Below, in pieces: positions 33,421 through 43,820 of a stretch of DNA of 64,000 nucleotides; within the stretch, counting starts at the first letter, position 1; each line of letters starts with the position of its first letter. Made by a program: the position numbers and the translations under genes. This DNA is from Mesorhizobium ciceri WSM4083. GTDB taxonomy: Bacteria; Pseudomonadota; Alphaproteobacteria; Rhizobiales; Rhizobiaceae. Location of the stretch: the NCBI RefSeq assembly GCF_000519305.1, contig NZ_KI912610.1, positions 1,470,368 to 1,534,367 of the forward strand, in the 5' to 3' direction. The notes beneath the pieces are model-generated. The model ran no database searches and was not told the origin of the DNA. It was given only the letters and a program-made list of their open reading frames with translations.

Positions 33421-34503
33421 ATGACCAAGGCAGTCGATCCCGCTTCGCAGTCGCCCGCGCTCCAGTCGCTCGACATGCGTTCGCGCGACATCTTCCGGCG
33501 TATCGTCGACTCCTATCTCAGGGACGGCGAACCCGTGGGCTCGCGCAGCCTGTCGCGCATCCTGCCGTCCTCGCTGTCGCCGGCGACCATCCGCAACGTG
33601 ATGAGCGACCTCGAGCATCTCGGCCTGATCTACGCGCCGCACATTTCGGCCGGCCGGCTGCCGACGCAGGCCGGCCTGCGTTTCTTCGTCGATGCCTTCA
33701 TGGAGCTTGGCGACCTTTCCGACGAGGAGCGCCGCGCCATCGAGGCACAGGTTCGGGCGTCCGGCTCGGGCGCGACGCTGGAACACATGCTGACCGAGGC
33801 CAGCCAGATGCTGTCGGGCATGTCGCGCGGCGCTGGCCTGGTGCTGGCCGCCAAGAACGAGGTGGCGCTGAAGCACATCGAATTCATCCAGCTCGAACCG
33901 ACCAAGGCGCTGGCGGTGCTGGTGTCGCAGAATGGCGACGTCGAAAACCGCGTCGTCGAGCTGCCCGCCGGCATCACCGTCTCGCAACTGCACGAGGCCT
34001 CGAATTTCCTCAACGCCCATATACGCGGCCGCACGCTGGCCGAGGCGCGGATCGAGATCGCCCGCATCAAGGAAGAAACCAGGGCCGCGCTCGACACGCT
34101 GTCGCAGGACCTGGTCGAGAAGGGGCTGGCGGTATGGGCAGGCGCCGACAGCGGCCTGCCGGCACGGCTCATCGTGCGCGGGCGCGCCAATCTGCTCGAA
34201 AACGTCACCGCCCAGGCCGACATCGAACTGCTGCGCCATCTGTTCGAGGACATGGAGACGCAGGACGGGCTTATCCAGTTGCTCGACCTCGCCGAGGAAG
34301 GCTCGGGCGTGCGCATCTTCATCGGCTCGGAAAACAAGCTGTTTTCGCTGTCGGGCTCGTCGCTGGTGGTGGCGCCTTATCGCGACAAGGATGCCCGCGT
34401 CGTCGGCGCGCTCGGCGTCATCGGCCCGACCCGGCTGAACTACGCGCGCATCGTCCCAATGGTCGACTATACGGCGCAGCTGATTTCACGCATGCTGCGC
34501 TGA
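33421..34503 (+). CDS. hrcA: Heat-inducible transcriptional repressor HrcA
   Basis: A 360-residue HrcA, which represses groESL-type operons by binding CIRCE and is controlled by GroEL. The N-terminal winged helix contains GEPVGSRSLSRILPSSLSPA (residues about 36-55) and the conserved RNVMSDLEHLGLI and HISAGRLPTQAGLRFFVD. The rest is the dimerisation domain. ATG 33421 follows GGAGGT by ten bases. In many relatives grpE follows directly; here a small 66-residue gene follows 21 bp later and then unrelated genes. Confidence 0.95.
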   Translation: MTKAVDPASQSPALQSLDMRSRDIFRRIVDSYLRDGEPVGSRSLSRILPSSLSPATIRNVMSDLEHLGLIYAPHISAGRLPTQAGLRFFVDAFMELGDLSDEERRAIEAQVRASGSGATLEHMLTEASQMLSGMSRGAGLVLAAKNEVALKHIEFIQLEPTKALAVLVSQNGDVENRVVELPAGITVSQLHEASNFLNAHIRGRTLAEARIEIARIKEETRAALDTLSQDLVEKGLAVWAGADSGLPARLIVRGRANLLENVTAQADIELLRHLFEDMETQDGLIQLLDLAEEGSGVRIFIGSENKLFSLSGSSLVVAPYRDKDARVVGALGVIGPTRLNYARIVPMVDYTAQLISRMLR

Positions 34504-34524
34504 GCTGATCCAACCGAGGAGACG

Positions 34525-34725
34525 ATGATGGCGCTCGAAGAATTCAAGGCCCGGATCAGCCTGCTGCTCGAGGAGATGGTCAACCAGCCGGAAGACCAGC
34601 ACGAGATCCAGGAGCAGTTGCGCGAAAAACTGCGGGAAATGCGCGCCATGGGCTTGCCGCTGCCGGCCGACCTCGTCGAGTTGGAAAAACGCCTCGACGA
34701 CGATTTCTACGCCGCCGGGACCTGA
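34525..34725 (+). CDS. Conserved-type small helical protein, unknown
   Basis: A 66-residue, strongly charged, helical protein (MMALEEFKARISLLLEEMVN to LVELEKRLDDDFYAAG) without recognised family. It probably forms a coiled coil. GAGGAG lies just before the two ATGs (34525 and 34528). It is 21 bp after hrcA on the same strand, so it may be cotranscribed, but the function is unknown. Confidence 0.65.
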   Translation: MMALEEFKARISLLLEEMVNQPEDQHEIQEQLREKLREMRAMGLPLPADLVELEKRLDDDFYAAGT

Positions 34726-34823
34726 ACCGGGAACCCGGGAGCTTCCTTCACCTCATCGCGTGCCATGGAACGATCGACGAAACCGCTCGTTCCTGTTCTC
34801 ACGCCCGAACATTGGAGGACCGA

Positions 34824-36176
34824 ATGATGCGTTTTGCCGGCCCCGTACTTTCCGCCGCACTGTTTCTCTCGACCGCTTCATTCGCCCAGCAGGCGGCCGA
34901 GCCGGTGCTCAAAGGCGCGGCCGCCTTCGGCGACTGGCGAGCGGACAAGCCGGGCACACGCCGCCTGATCAGACCGGATGATCTGCCCAAGCCCGATGCC
35001 AGCCGGTCGACCTCGAACAGCGCCGGCGTTGCGGACATGCCGGCAGATGCGAAGCTGCAACTGCCGCCGGGGTTCTCGGCCGAGCTGGTTGCATCGGGCA
35101 TCGACAATCCACGCGTCGTGCGCGTCGCGCCGAATGGCGACCTGTTCGTCGCCGACAGCAAAGCCAATCAGGTCCGCATCTATCGCCTCGCCGAAGGCAG
35201 GGCGAAGCCGGCACAGGACGGCATCTTTGCCGGCAATCTCAACCGGCCCTATGGCATTGCCTTCTATCCGCCGGGCGGTGACCCGCAATGGGTCTATGTC
35301 GCCAACAGCGACAGCATCGTGCGCTTTGCCTACCGCAATGGCGACCTGAAGGCCTCCGGCGATCCGGAAACCATCGTCGACAACATCCCGGCCAATCATC
35401 ACTGGACCCGCGACATCGCCTTCTCGCCGGACGGCAAGACGCTTTATCTGTCGGTCGGCTCGGGATCGAATGTCGCCGAGGACATGGGCCAGGAGCCGAA
35501 AGGCGGACTCGATGCCTGGGCGAAATCGCAGCCGCTGGGTGCAGCCTGGGGACCCGAAGATGGCCGCGCCGACGTGCTGGCCTTCGATCCCGATGGCAAG
35601 AACGGCCGCATCTTTGCCACCGGCCTGCGCAACTGCTCGGGTATGACCGTGCAGCCGGCGACCGGCGCGCTGTGGTGCGTCGTGAACGAACGCGATGCGC
35701 TTGGCGACGATGTGCCGCCCGAATACGCGACCGTGGTCAAGGAGGGCGCCTTCTATGGCTGGCCCTGGTACTATACCGGCGACAATGAGGATCCGCGCCA
35801 CAAGGGTGAGCGCCCCGATCTTGCCGGCAAAACGACCGTTCCCGATGTGCTGATGCAGGCGCATTCGGCGCCGCTCAACATCGCCTTCTACGAGGGGAAG
35901 AGCTTTCCGGCTGAATACAAGGGCGATGCTTTCGTCGCTCTGCACGGTTCTTGGAACCGCGGCAACCGGACCGGCTACAAGGTGGTGCGATTGCTGTTCG
36001 AGGACGGCAAGCCGACCGGCGAATATGAGGATTTCATCACCGGCTTCGTCGTCTCCAATGGCGAGGTGTGGGGGCGTCCGGCCGGCGTGGCAGTGGCTAA
36101 CGATGGCGCGCTGATCGTGACCGAGGACGGCAACGGCACCATCTGGCGCGTCACCCATGGCGACGGTCGTTCCTGA
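34824..36176 (+). CDS. PQQ-type sugar (L-sorbosone) dehydrogenase-like protein, exported
   Basis: A 450-residue beta-propeller protein of the soluble glucose/sorbosone dehydrogenase family. A signal peptide (MMRFAGPVLSAALFLSTASF, cleavage near AQ-QA) sends it to the periplasm. NPRVVRVAPNGDLFVADS, HHWTRDIAFSPDGKTLYLSVGSGSN (read here as two runs) and GTIWRV are the propeller blades, and HGSWNRG is near the active-site region. Substrate and cofactor (probably PQQ) are inferred from the family. ATG 34824 follows GGAGG by six bases. It is a single gene. Confidence 0.85.
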   Translation: MMRFAGPVLSAALFLSTASFAQQAAEPVLKGAAAFGDWRADKPGTRRLIRPDDLPKPDASRSTSNSAGVADMPADAKLQLPPGFSAELVASGIDNPRVVRVAPNGDLFVADSKANQVRIYRLAEGRAKPAQDGIFAGNLNRPYGIAFYPPGGDPQWVYVANSDSIVRFAYRNGDLKASGDPETIVDNIPANHHWTRDIAFSPDGKTLYLSVGSGSNVAEDMGQEPKGGLDAWAKSQPLGAAWGPEDGRADVLAFDPDGKNGRIFATGLRNCSGMTVQPATGALWCVVNERDALGDDVPPEYATVVKEGAFYGWPWYYTGDNEDPRHKGERPDLAGKTTVPDVLMQAHSAPLNIAFYEGKSFPAEYKGDAFVALHGSWNRGNRTGYKVVRLLFEDGKPTGEYEDFITGFVVSNGEVWGRPAGVAVANDGALIVTEDGNGTIWRVTHGDGRS

Positions 36177-36322
36177 TCCGCTTGGGTTGCGCAGGCCCCC
36201 TCACCCGGATTGGGGCTTCGCAAGGCGAGGCCCCCGATATCTGGTGCAATAGAATCCGGCCCGAGGGAATTCAATCTTGGCCTGTCCCATGCAATAAAAC
36301 GCTCTGATCCGAGACCAGTGCC

Positions 36323-36940
36323 ATGACCCTCACCGGATTCCTCGCCTACAGTGCCGCTCTCGGCATCGCCGCCGCAATTCCTGGCCCCGGCATCACCGCG
36401 CTGGTCGCGCGTGCGCTCGGCTCCGGCTTCCGTTCGTCGCTGGCGATGTCGTTTGGCCTGATGGTTGGCGACATCACCTATCTGACCGCCGTGGTGCTGG
36501 GCCTCGCTTTCGTCGCGCAGAGTTTCGGCATGGTCTTTCTCGCCATCAAATGGCTCGGCGTCGCCTATCTCGCCTTCCTCGGCTGGCGCTTCTGGAACAG
36601 CGGCATCACGCCCGAGACCGTCGAGGCCCGGAAAGACAAAAGCGGGTTGCTGTCGAGCTTTGCCGCCGGCCTGACCGTCACGCTCGGCAATCCGAAGACG
36701 ATGATCTTCTACCTCGCCATCACGCCGACCATTGTCGACCTGAAGACCATCACGCTGGCCGATTACGGCATCCTCGTCGCGTTGACGGTCGTCGTGCTGT
36801 TGGTGGTGCTGGTGCCGTATCTGGCGCTGGCCGCCAAGGCGCGCTGGTTCCTGAAGTCGCCGCGTGCGCTCAAGGCGCTGAACCGCACGGCCGCCGGCTT
36901 CATGGTCGGCGCCGCTGCGGCGATTGCCGCCCGCCAATAG
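36323..36940 (+). CDS. LysE/RhtB family amino acid exporter
   Basis: A 205-residue membrane protein with six predicted helices. The N-terminal AAAIPGPGITALVARALGSG and the GLMVGDITY run are the RhtB/LysE signature. Exporters of this family remove lysine, homoserine, threonine or related amino acids; which one is unclear. The 146 bp before it contain only a short GC-rich inverted repeat (near 36190-36235) and no gene. A palindrome at 36953-36990 follows its stop. Confidence 0.9.
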   Translation: MTLTGFLAYSAALGIAAAIPGPGITALVARALGSGFRSSLAMSFGLMVGDITYLTAVVLGLAFVAQSFGMVFLAIKWLGVAYLAFLGWRFWNSGITPETVEARKDKSGLLSSFAAGLTVTLGNPKTMIFYLAITPTIVDLKTITLADYGILVALTVVVLLVVLVPYLALAAKARWFLKSPRALKALNRTAAGFMVGAAAAIAARQ

Positions 36941-36952
36941 AGGCTTTCAGCC

Positions 36953-36990
36953 AAAGCATTTCGCAAATCGGCCTTTGCGGGAAATGCTTT
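36953..36990. repeat. Palindrome after lysE (possible terminator)
   Basis: AAAGCATTTCGCAAA (36953-36967) is inverted in TTTGCGGGAAATGCTTT (36974-36990), with a short TCGGCC spacer. The stem runs to TTTT. It is either a terminator or a small palindromic repeat. Confidence 0.6.
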
Positions 36991-37131
36991 TCCGAGACAG
37001 GGATGTTTTCGACACAGGCCCCACTCGGATATTTTCGGCCGACAGCTTATGTTGCGCGGTCGAAGGTCCTATCCTGCCGGCTGCATTTGCCTGAAATTCT
37101 CCACTTGCCTGAAATTCTGGGAGCGAAACCA

Positions 37132-38112
<981 letters not shown>

Positions 38113-38240
38113 TCCGACGCTTCTCGTGACCAAGCTGGCCCGCTGAAAAAACGCCCGTGGCCGCCATCGGCGGCTTGAGCGCGACACCGCTTCCGGTTCA
38201 TATCGCCCCCGGCCTGCTTTGCGCGGCCGGGGGAGAATTT

Positions 38241-38867
38241 ATGTACAAGCTTTATACCCGTCCCGGCAGCGGCGGCTTCGTCGTCGAGGCTGCGCTGGTG
38301 CTGGCGAATGCGCCGTTCGAGCAGATCGATGTGCCGAAGACCGACCGGCCCGATCCCGCCTTCCTCGACATCAGTCCGTTGAACCAGGTGCCGGTGCTGA
38401 CCCTGCCGGACGGAAGCTCGATGACCGAATCGGCGGCGATCTGCATCCTGCTTGCCGAGCGTCATCCCGATGCCAATTTGGCGCCGGCGGCCGATGCGCC
38501 TGCCCGCGCGGATTTCCTGCGCTGGATGGCATTCATGTCGTCTGTTCTCTATTCGGCGGTGCTGCGTTTCTACTACGCATACCGCTACACGGCCGATCCC
38601 GAAGGCACCAAGGCGGTCAAGCAGGCGGCCGTGGCCGAGATGGACCGTGGCTTTGCCGTTCTCGATGCCGCGCTCGAAGGCCGTGACTGGCTGGTCGGCG
38701 ACCGGATGTCGCTGGCCGACATTTATCTGGTCATGCTGGTGGCCTGGCATCCCGACATCGACAGCGCGCGGACGGCATGGCCGAACATTGAGCGTCTGTG
38801 GTCGAGGCTGCGCGACCATCCGCTGATGAGGACGCTCAACACATCGCATGAGATGTGGCCGGGCTGA
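38241..38867 (+). CDS. Glutathione S-transferase family protein (second)
   Basis: A 208-residue GST: MYKLYTRPGSGGFVVEAALV at the N-terminus, then SPLNQVPVLTLPDG with the cis-Pro, and the MTESAAICILLAER glutathione-binding turn. The C-terminal helical half carries LVGDRMSLADIYLV, a GST hallmark. Substrate unknown. GGGGAG lies six bases before ATG 38241. It converges on the sigma factor gene 3 bp away. Confidence 0.92.
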   Translation: MYKLYTRPGSGGFVVEAALVLANAPFEQIDVPKTDRPDPAFLDISPLNQVPVLTLPDGSSMTESAAICILLAERHPDANLAPAADAPARADFLRWMAFMSSVLYSAVLRFYYAYRYTADPEGTKAVKQAAVAEMDRGFAVLDAALEGRDWLVGDRMSLADIYLVMLVAWHPDIDSARTAWPNIERLWSRLRDHPLMRTLNTSHEMWPG

Positions 38868-38870
38868 AGC

Positions 38871-40118
38871 TCAATTTCTGAGCACTGCCCGTTTTCCCTG
38901 CAGGAACCGGCGCACCGCCGGGTCGCGTTCGAGGCCGATCGCCCGGTCATAGGCCTCGGTTGCCTGTGGCACCTGACCAAGCCTGGCCAGAAGACCGGCG
39001 CGTGCGGCCCAATAGGGCTGGTACTCGTCAAGCCGCTTGTCGTCGCCCAGCACGTAAAGGGCCGCCAATCCCGCCACCGCGCCCTCTGCTTCGGCGATCG
39101 CCACCGCGCGGTTGATCGCCACCACCGGCGATCCTGCGATCGAAAGCAGCGCGTCGTAGAGTTCCTGGATCGCCGCCCGATCGGTGCGGCCGGTGAGCCT
39201 TCGTGCCGCATGCGCGGACTGCACGGCCGCCTCAAGCTGGTAGCGGCCGATGACGCCCTTGGCCGCGGCGTGGGAAAGCAGCGCTTCCGCCTCGTCGATG
39301 AGGGCACGGTCCCATAGAAGGCAATCCTGCTCCGCCAACGGCACGAAGTCGCCTTCGGCGCTGCGCCGTGCGGCGCGGCGGGACTCGGCAAACAGCATCA
39401 GCGACAACAGGCCCAGTGCCTCCGGTTCCTCCGGCATCAGCGAGGCCACCAGCCGGCCGAGCCAGATGCCTTCGGTCGCCAGGTTGCGGCGCCGCGTTTC
39501 GGTGCCGGCCGGATCGGACCAGCCTTCGGCGAAGGCGGCATAGATCGCCTCCAGCACCGCGTCCAGCCTTTCGCCGAGTTCGGCCCGCTCCGGCACGCGG
39601 AACGGAATGCCGGTTTCACGGATGCGGCTCTTGGCGCGCACCAGGCGCTGGCCCATCGTTGCGGGCGAGACCAGGAAGGCGGAGGCGATCGTCGCGGCGT
39701 CGAACCCCAGCACCGTCTGCAGGATGAGCGGCGAACGTACGCTCGATTCGATCGCCGGATGGGCGCAAGCGAACATCAGCCGCAGCCGATCGTCGGGCAG
39801 GTCTTCCTCGGTCATGCGCGCCTCCGCCTCCTCGGCAATCAGCTTGAGATGCTCGCGGCCGGCCTCGCTGGTCAGCCGCCGCCGCACCGCATCGACGCGG
39901 CGCCGCCTTGCCACCGCCAGCAGCCAGGTTTCCGGTTTCTCGGGTACGCCGGTTCGAGGCCATCGCTCGAGGGCGGCGGCGAAGGCATCGGCCAGCGCAT
40001 CCTCGGCGCCGGCCACGTCGCGCGTGCGCGCCGCGAGCCAGGCGACAAGCTTGCCGTAGCTTTGCCGGGCGGCGGTTTCCGCCGCCGCCCGCGCGATCTC
40101 CGGGCCAGTCTCCATCAC
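38871..40118 (-). CDS. ECF sigma factor, ECF42-like, with C-terminal TPR-like domain
   Basis: A 415-residue sigma factor. The N-terminal part has regions 2 (LVAWLAARTRDVAGAEDALA) and 4 (TIASAFLVSPATMGQRLVRAKSRI, shown by the ends TIASAFLVS and QRLVRAKSRI). The long C-terminal half (from about residue 190) is the DUF6596/TPR-like extension of ECF42-type factors, which lack a conventional anti-sigma. Its start overlaps the YciI-like gene by four bases, matching the known pairing with DGPF/YciI proteins. The signal is unknown. Confidence 0.9.
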   Translation of the reverse strand: MMETGPEIARAAAETAARQSYGKLVAWLAARTRDVAGAEDALADAFAAALERWPRTGVPEKPETWLLAVARRRRVDAVRRRLTSEAGREHLKLIAEEAEARMTEEDLPDDRLRLMFACAHPAIESSVRSPLILQTVLGFDAATIASAFLVSPATMGQRLVRAKSRIRETGIPFRVPERAELGERLDAVLEAIYAAFAEGWSDPAGTETRRRNLATEGIWLGRLVASLMPEEPEALGLLSLMLFAESRRAARRSAEGDFVPLAEQDCLLWDRALIDEAEALLSHAAAKGVIGRYQLEAAVQSAHAARRLTGRTDRAAIQELYDALLSIAGSPVVAINRAVAIAEAEGAVAGLAALYVLGDDKRLDEYQPYWAARAGLLARLGQVPQATEAYDRAIGLERDPAVRRFLQGKRAVLRN

Positions 40119-40468
40119 ATGGTCTGTTCCCAGATCGGCCGCAGCTCGACCGTGCCGGCGCTGGCGGCGGGACAGCGCGACGCCCAGGCGATGGCGGCAT
40201 CGGCGTCCTCAGCCTCGATCATGTAGAAACCGGCGAGCTGCTCCTTGGTGTCGGCATAGGGGCCGTCGAGGACGTTGGTCTTGCCATTGGCCATCCGCAC
40301 CGAAGTGGCGGCCTGGGTCGGCTTCAGCCGGTCGCCGGCCAGCCAGGCGCCGGATTTCTTCAACGCCTCGGTATAGGCGCCGTAGGCCGCGCTGATCTCG
40401 TAGGTCTTATCGGTCGGCGCGGCCGCCATCGCGGCTTCGTTGACGTAGATCAAAAGCATATATCGCAT
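40115..40468 (-). CDS. YciI/DGPF-like protein, partner of the ECF factor
   Basis: A 117-residue YCII-related protein: MRYMLLIYVNEAA at the start and LDGPYADTKEQLAGFYMIEA, where DGPY is a variant of the DGPF motif that names the family. Such proteins accompany ECF41/ECF42 sigma factors and are thought to influence their activity; this is known of the family, not shown here. It is upstream of the sigma gene with a 4-base overlap. Confidence 0.9.
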   Translation of the reverse strand: MRYMLLIYVNEAAMAAAPTDKTYEISAAYGAYTEALKKSGAWLAGDRLKPTQAATSVRMANGKTNVLDGPYADTKEQLAGFYMIEAEDADAAIAWASRCPAASAGTVELRPIWEQTM

Positions 40469-40725
40469 GGTCTTCTCCCGTTTTCTCGAAGGCCGCTTCG
40501 TTTGCGAGCCGGACGTATGTCGCGCGGCCCTGGCCGATTTCGACAGGCGCTGGAAAAATCTTTCGGCTCCGAAGACTTTTCACGCAAGCGGTCATGTGCG
40601 CATGCCGCACTCAACCATTCGTCTAACGCATGGGATTGCGGGTTGGCATTTCCATCTCGCTGTCTAAACTCGCCCTTGTTCGCGTCAGGGAGGTGATGCG
40701 GCCGCTATTCCAGGGAGGAAATCAG

Positions 40726-41685
40726 ATGTTCCATTTCAGAACGAAATTTGTTGCGGCCGGCGCCGTGGCGCTGTCGCTTGGCCTAAGCGCTGTTTCAGCC
40801 AAGGCGCAGGAATTCATCAATGTGCTGACCGGCGGCACATCCGGCGTCTATTATCCGCTCGGCGTGGCGTTGTCGGAAATCTACGGCAAGGGCATCGAAG
40901 GCGCGCGCACCCAGGTGCAGGCGACCAAGGCGTCGGTCGAAAACCTCAATCTGCTGCAGCAGGGCAAGGGCGAGATCGCCTTTGCGCTCGGCGATTCCGT
41001 CAAGATGGCCGCCGAAGGCAATGCCGAGGCCGGTTTCCCAGGCAAGCTCGACAAATTGCGCGGCATCGCCGCCATCTATCCCAATTACATCCAGATCGTC
41101 GCCAGCCAGGAGTCCGGCATCAAGACGCTGGCCGACCTCAAGGGCAAGAGCCTGTCGGTCGGCGCACCGGCGTCGGGCACCGAACTCAACGCACGCGCCA
41201 TCTTCGCCGCCGCCGGACTGAAATACGAAGATCTCGGCCGGGTCGAATATCTGCCCTTCGCGGAATCGGTCGAGCTGATCAAAAACCGCCAGCTCGACGC
41301 CACGCTGCAATCGGCCGGGCTCGGCGTCGCCTCGATCCGCGACCTCGCCACCTCGGTGCCGATCAATGTCGTGGCGGTGCCGGCCGAGGATGTTGCGAAG
41401 ATCGGCTCGCCCTATCTTTCGGTGGTCATCCCCAAGGGTACCTATGAGGGCCAGAGCGAGGATGTCGCCACCGCCGCCGTCGGCAATTTCCTCATCACAC
41501 GCGCCGATGTCCCCGACGAAACCGCCTATCAGATGACCAAGCTGATGTTCGACCATCTCGACCAGCTGGCCGCGGCGCATGCCGCTGCCAAGGCAATCGA
41601 CCCGGCCAAGGCGCTCGCCGGCATGCCGGTGCTGCTGCATCCCGGTGCCGAGCGTTATTACAAGGAGAAGGGGTTGTTGAAGTAG
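40726..41685 (+). CDS. TAXI-family TRAP transporter solute-binding protein
   Basis: A 319-residue periplasmic binding protein. A signal peptide runs to SAKA-QEF (about residue 26). The TAXI pattern follows: NVLTGGTSGVYYPLG, GKSLSVGAPASGTELNARAI and AHAAAKAIDPAKAL. GGGAGG precedes ATG 40726. With the fused permease 14 bp downstream it forms a secondary uptake system driven by an ion gradient. The solute is probably a dicarboxylate or amino acid but cannot be assigned. Upstream (40469-40725) no gene is seen. Confidence 0.92.
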   Translation: MFHFRTKFVAAGAVALSLGLSAVSAKAQEFINVLTGGTSGVYYPLGVALSEIYGKGIEGARTQVQATKASVENLNLLQQGKGEIAFALGDSVKMAAEGNAEAGFPGKLDKLRGIAAIYPNYIQIVASQESGIKTLADLKGKSLSVGAPASGTELNARAIFAAAGLKYEDLGRVEYLPFAESVELIKNRQLDATLQSAGLGVASIRDLATSVPINVVAVPAEDVAKIGSPYLSVVIPKGTYEGQSEDVATAAVGNFLITRADVPDETAYQMTKLMFDHLDQLAAAHAAAKAIDPAKALAGMPVLLHPGAERYYKEKGLLK

Positions 41686-41699
41686 GGCGGGTCCGTCGG

Positions 41700-43820
41700 A
41701 TGAGCGAAGCAACGTCTGGAACAACACCCGACGGCAAATCCGCCACCTTCCATCTGCCTGCCGTCGAAGAACAGGTCGAAGGGCTGCCGCCGGGCTTCGG
41801 CGACGGCCTTGCCGGCAAGGCCGCTTTTCTCATCGCCGTCGCCTTTTCCGTGTTCCAGATCTATGTCGCCGCCTATGGCAGCATTCCGAGCCAGGTGGTG
41901 CGGGCCATGCATGTCGGCTTCCTGCTGCTGCTCGGCTTCGGCCTGATCGCCAATCTGCGCGCCAAGAGCATGCCGGCCAAAGCAGCGTTCTGGACGCTCG
42001 GGGCGCTCGGCTTCGGCACCGGTCTCTACAATTGGGTGTTCTACACCGACCTCATCCGCCGCTCCGGCTTCCTGACCACGCCGGACCTGATCGTCGGCGC
42101 GGTGCTGGTGGTGCTGGTCTTCGAGGCAGCGCGGCGGCTGATGGGCCTGCCGCTGGCGGTCATCGCCTTCATCTTCCTTGCCTATTGCTTCGTCGGCAAC
42201 CATTTGCCGCCGCCGCTCGTCCATCGCGGCTATGATTTCGCCCAGCTCGTCGACACCTTCGCCTACGGCACCGAAGGCATATACGGCACCCCGATCTATG
42301 TTTCGGCCGCCTACATCTTCATCTTCGTCGTCTTTGCCGCCTTTCTCGAACGCGCAGGCATGATCGCGCTGTTCAACGATTTCGCGCTGGGCCTTGTCGG
42401 CACATGGCGCGGCGGCCCGGCGCAGGTCTGCGTGCTGTCGTCGGCGCTGATGGGCACCATTTCCGGCTCGGGCGTCGCCAATGTGGTGGCCAGCGGCCAG
42501 TTCACCATTCCGCTGATGAAGCGCTTCGGCTTCCGCTCGGCTTTTGCCGGCGCCGTCGAGGCGACCTCCTCGATGGGCGGCCAGATCATGCCCCCGGTGA
42601 TGGGCGCGGTCGCCTTCATCATGGCCGAGACGCTGAACGTGCCTTATGCCGAGGTGGTCAAGGCGGCGATCATCCCGGCGCTGCTCTATTTCGGCGCCTG
42701 CTTCTGGCAGGTGCATCTGGAAGCCGGCAAGGCCGGCCTGCACGGCATGGCCAAGGCCGAGCTGCCCAACCCGTGGGACGCAGTGCGGCAACATTGGCCG
42801 CTGGTGCTGCCGCTGGCAGCCCTGATCTACCTGCTGTTTGCCGGCTATACGCCGATCTTCGCCGGCACGATGGGCCTGGCGCTGACCATCGTGCTCATCC
42901 TCGGCACACCACTGGCGGCGGCGATCGGACCGCTTGCCTTCCGCATCGTCTTCTGGATCGCGCTCGGGCTTGCCGCCGCCTCGTTCATGAAGTTCGGCGT
43001 CAACCTCCTCGGCCTGGTTATCGCCGCGCTGGTCGTCGCCTGCTTCACCTTCAAGGGCGGGCGCGAGACCCTGCAAATCTGTGTTGATTCGCTCGCCGAG
43101 GGCGCCAAGAATGCGCTGCCGGTCGGCATTGCCTGCGCCATCGTCGGTATCGTCATCGGCACGCTGACGCTGACCGGCATCGCTTCGACATTCATCGGCT
43201 GGATCATCTCGATCGGCGAGGACAATCTGTTCCTGTCGCTGGTGCTGACCATGCTCACCTGCCTGGTGCTGGGCATGGGCATCCCGACCATTCCCAACTA
43301 CATCATCACCTCGTCGCTGGCCGGGCCGGCGCTGCTGGAACTCGGCGTGCCGCTACTGGTCAGCCACATGTTCGTGTTCTATTTCGGCATCATGGCCGAC
43401 CTGACGCCGCCAGTGGCGCTGGCCGCGTTTGCCGCGGCACCCATGGCCAAGGAAAGCGGCCTCAAGATCGGCATCCAGGCGACCAAACTCGCCATTGCCG
43501 GCTTCGTCGTGCCGTTCATGGCGGTCTACACGCCAGCGCTGATGCTGCAGGACGCCGGGCCGATCGCTGCCCAGTTCGGTTATCCCATCGAGGTCGCCTA
43601 CATCGTCGCCAAAGCATGCATGGGCATCGTGATGTGGGGTGCCGCCGCCGTCGGCTTTCTCGCCCGCCGCATGGCGGGGTGGGAACGCCTGCTTGCCTTC
43701 GCGGCCGGCGTGCTTCTGGTCGCCGCGGTGCCGCTGACCGACGAGGCCGGCTGGGTGCTGGCGCTGGCCTGGATCGGCTGGCACTGTTTTCGCGCGCGGC
43801 GGGCTTCAGGCAGAACATGA
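41700..43820 (+). CDS. TRAP transporter fused 4TM/12TM permease (TAXI type)
   Basis: A 706-residue membrane protein in which the small (DctQ-like) and large (DctM-like) subunits are fused, as in TAXI systems. Conserved segments include GGPAQVCVLSSALMGTISGSG, the large helical NYIITSSLAGPAL region and GIMADLTPPVALAAFAAAPMAK. More than a dozen hydrophobic segments are visible. It follows the binding protein by 14 bp and its stop overlaps the DUF1850 gene start by four bases, so the three genes form one operon. Confidence 0.94.
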   Translation: MSEATSGTTPDGKSATFHLPAVEEQVEGLPPGFGDGLAGKAAFLIAVAFSVFQIYVAAYGSIPSQVVRAMHVGFLLLLGFGLIANLRAKSMPAKAAFWTLGALGFGTGLYNWVFYTDLIRRSGFLTTPDLIVGAVLVVLVFEAARRLMGLPLAVIAFIFLAYCFVGNHLPPPLVHRGYDFAQLVDTFAYGTEGIYGTPIYVSAAYIFIFVVFAAFLERAGMIALFNDFALGLVGTWRGGPAQVCVLSSALMGTISGSGVANVVASGQFTIPLMKRFGFRSAFAGAVEATSSMGGQIMPPVMGAVAFIMAETLNVPYAEVVKAAIIPALLYFGACFWQVHLEAGKAGLHGMAKAELPNPWDAVRQHWPLVLPLAALIYLLFAGYTPIFAGTMGLALTIVLILGTPLAAAIGPLAFRIVFWIALGLAAASFMKFGVNLLGLVIAALVVACFTFKGGRETLQICVDSLAEGAKNALPVGIACAIVGIVIGTLTLTGIASTFIGWIISIGEDNLFLSLVLTMLTCLVLGMGIPTIPNYIITSSLAGPALLELGVPLLVSHMFVFYFGIMADLTPPVALAAFAAAPMAKESGLKIGIQATKLAIAGFVVPFMAVYTPALMLQDAGPIAAQFGYPIEVAYIVAKACMGIVMWGAAAVGFLARRMAGWERLLAFAAGVLLVAAVPLTDEAGWVLALAWIGWHCFRARRASGRT

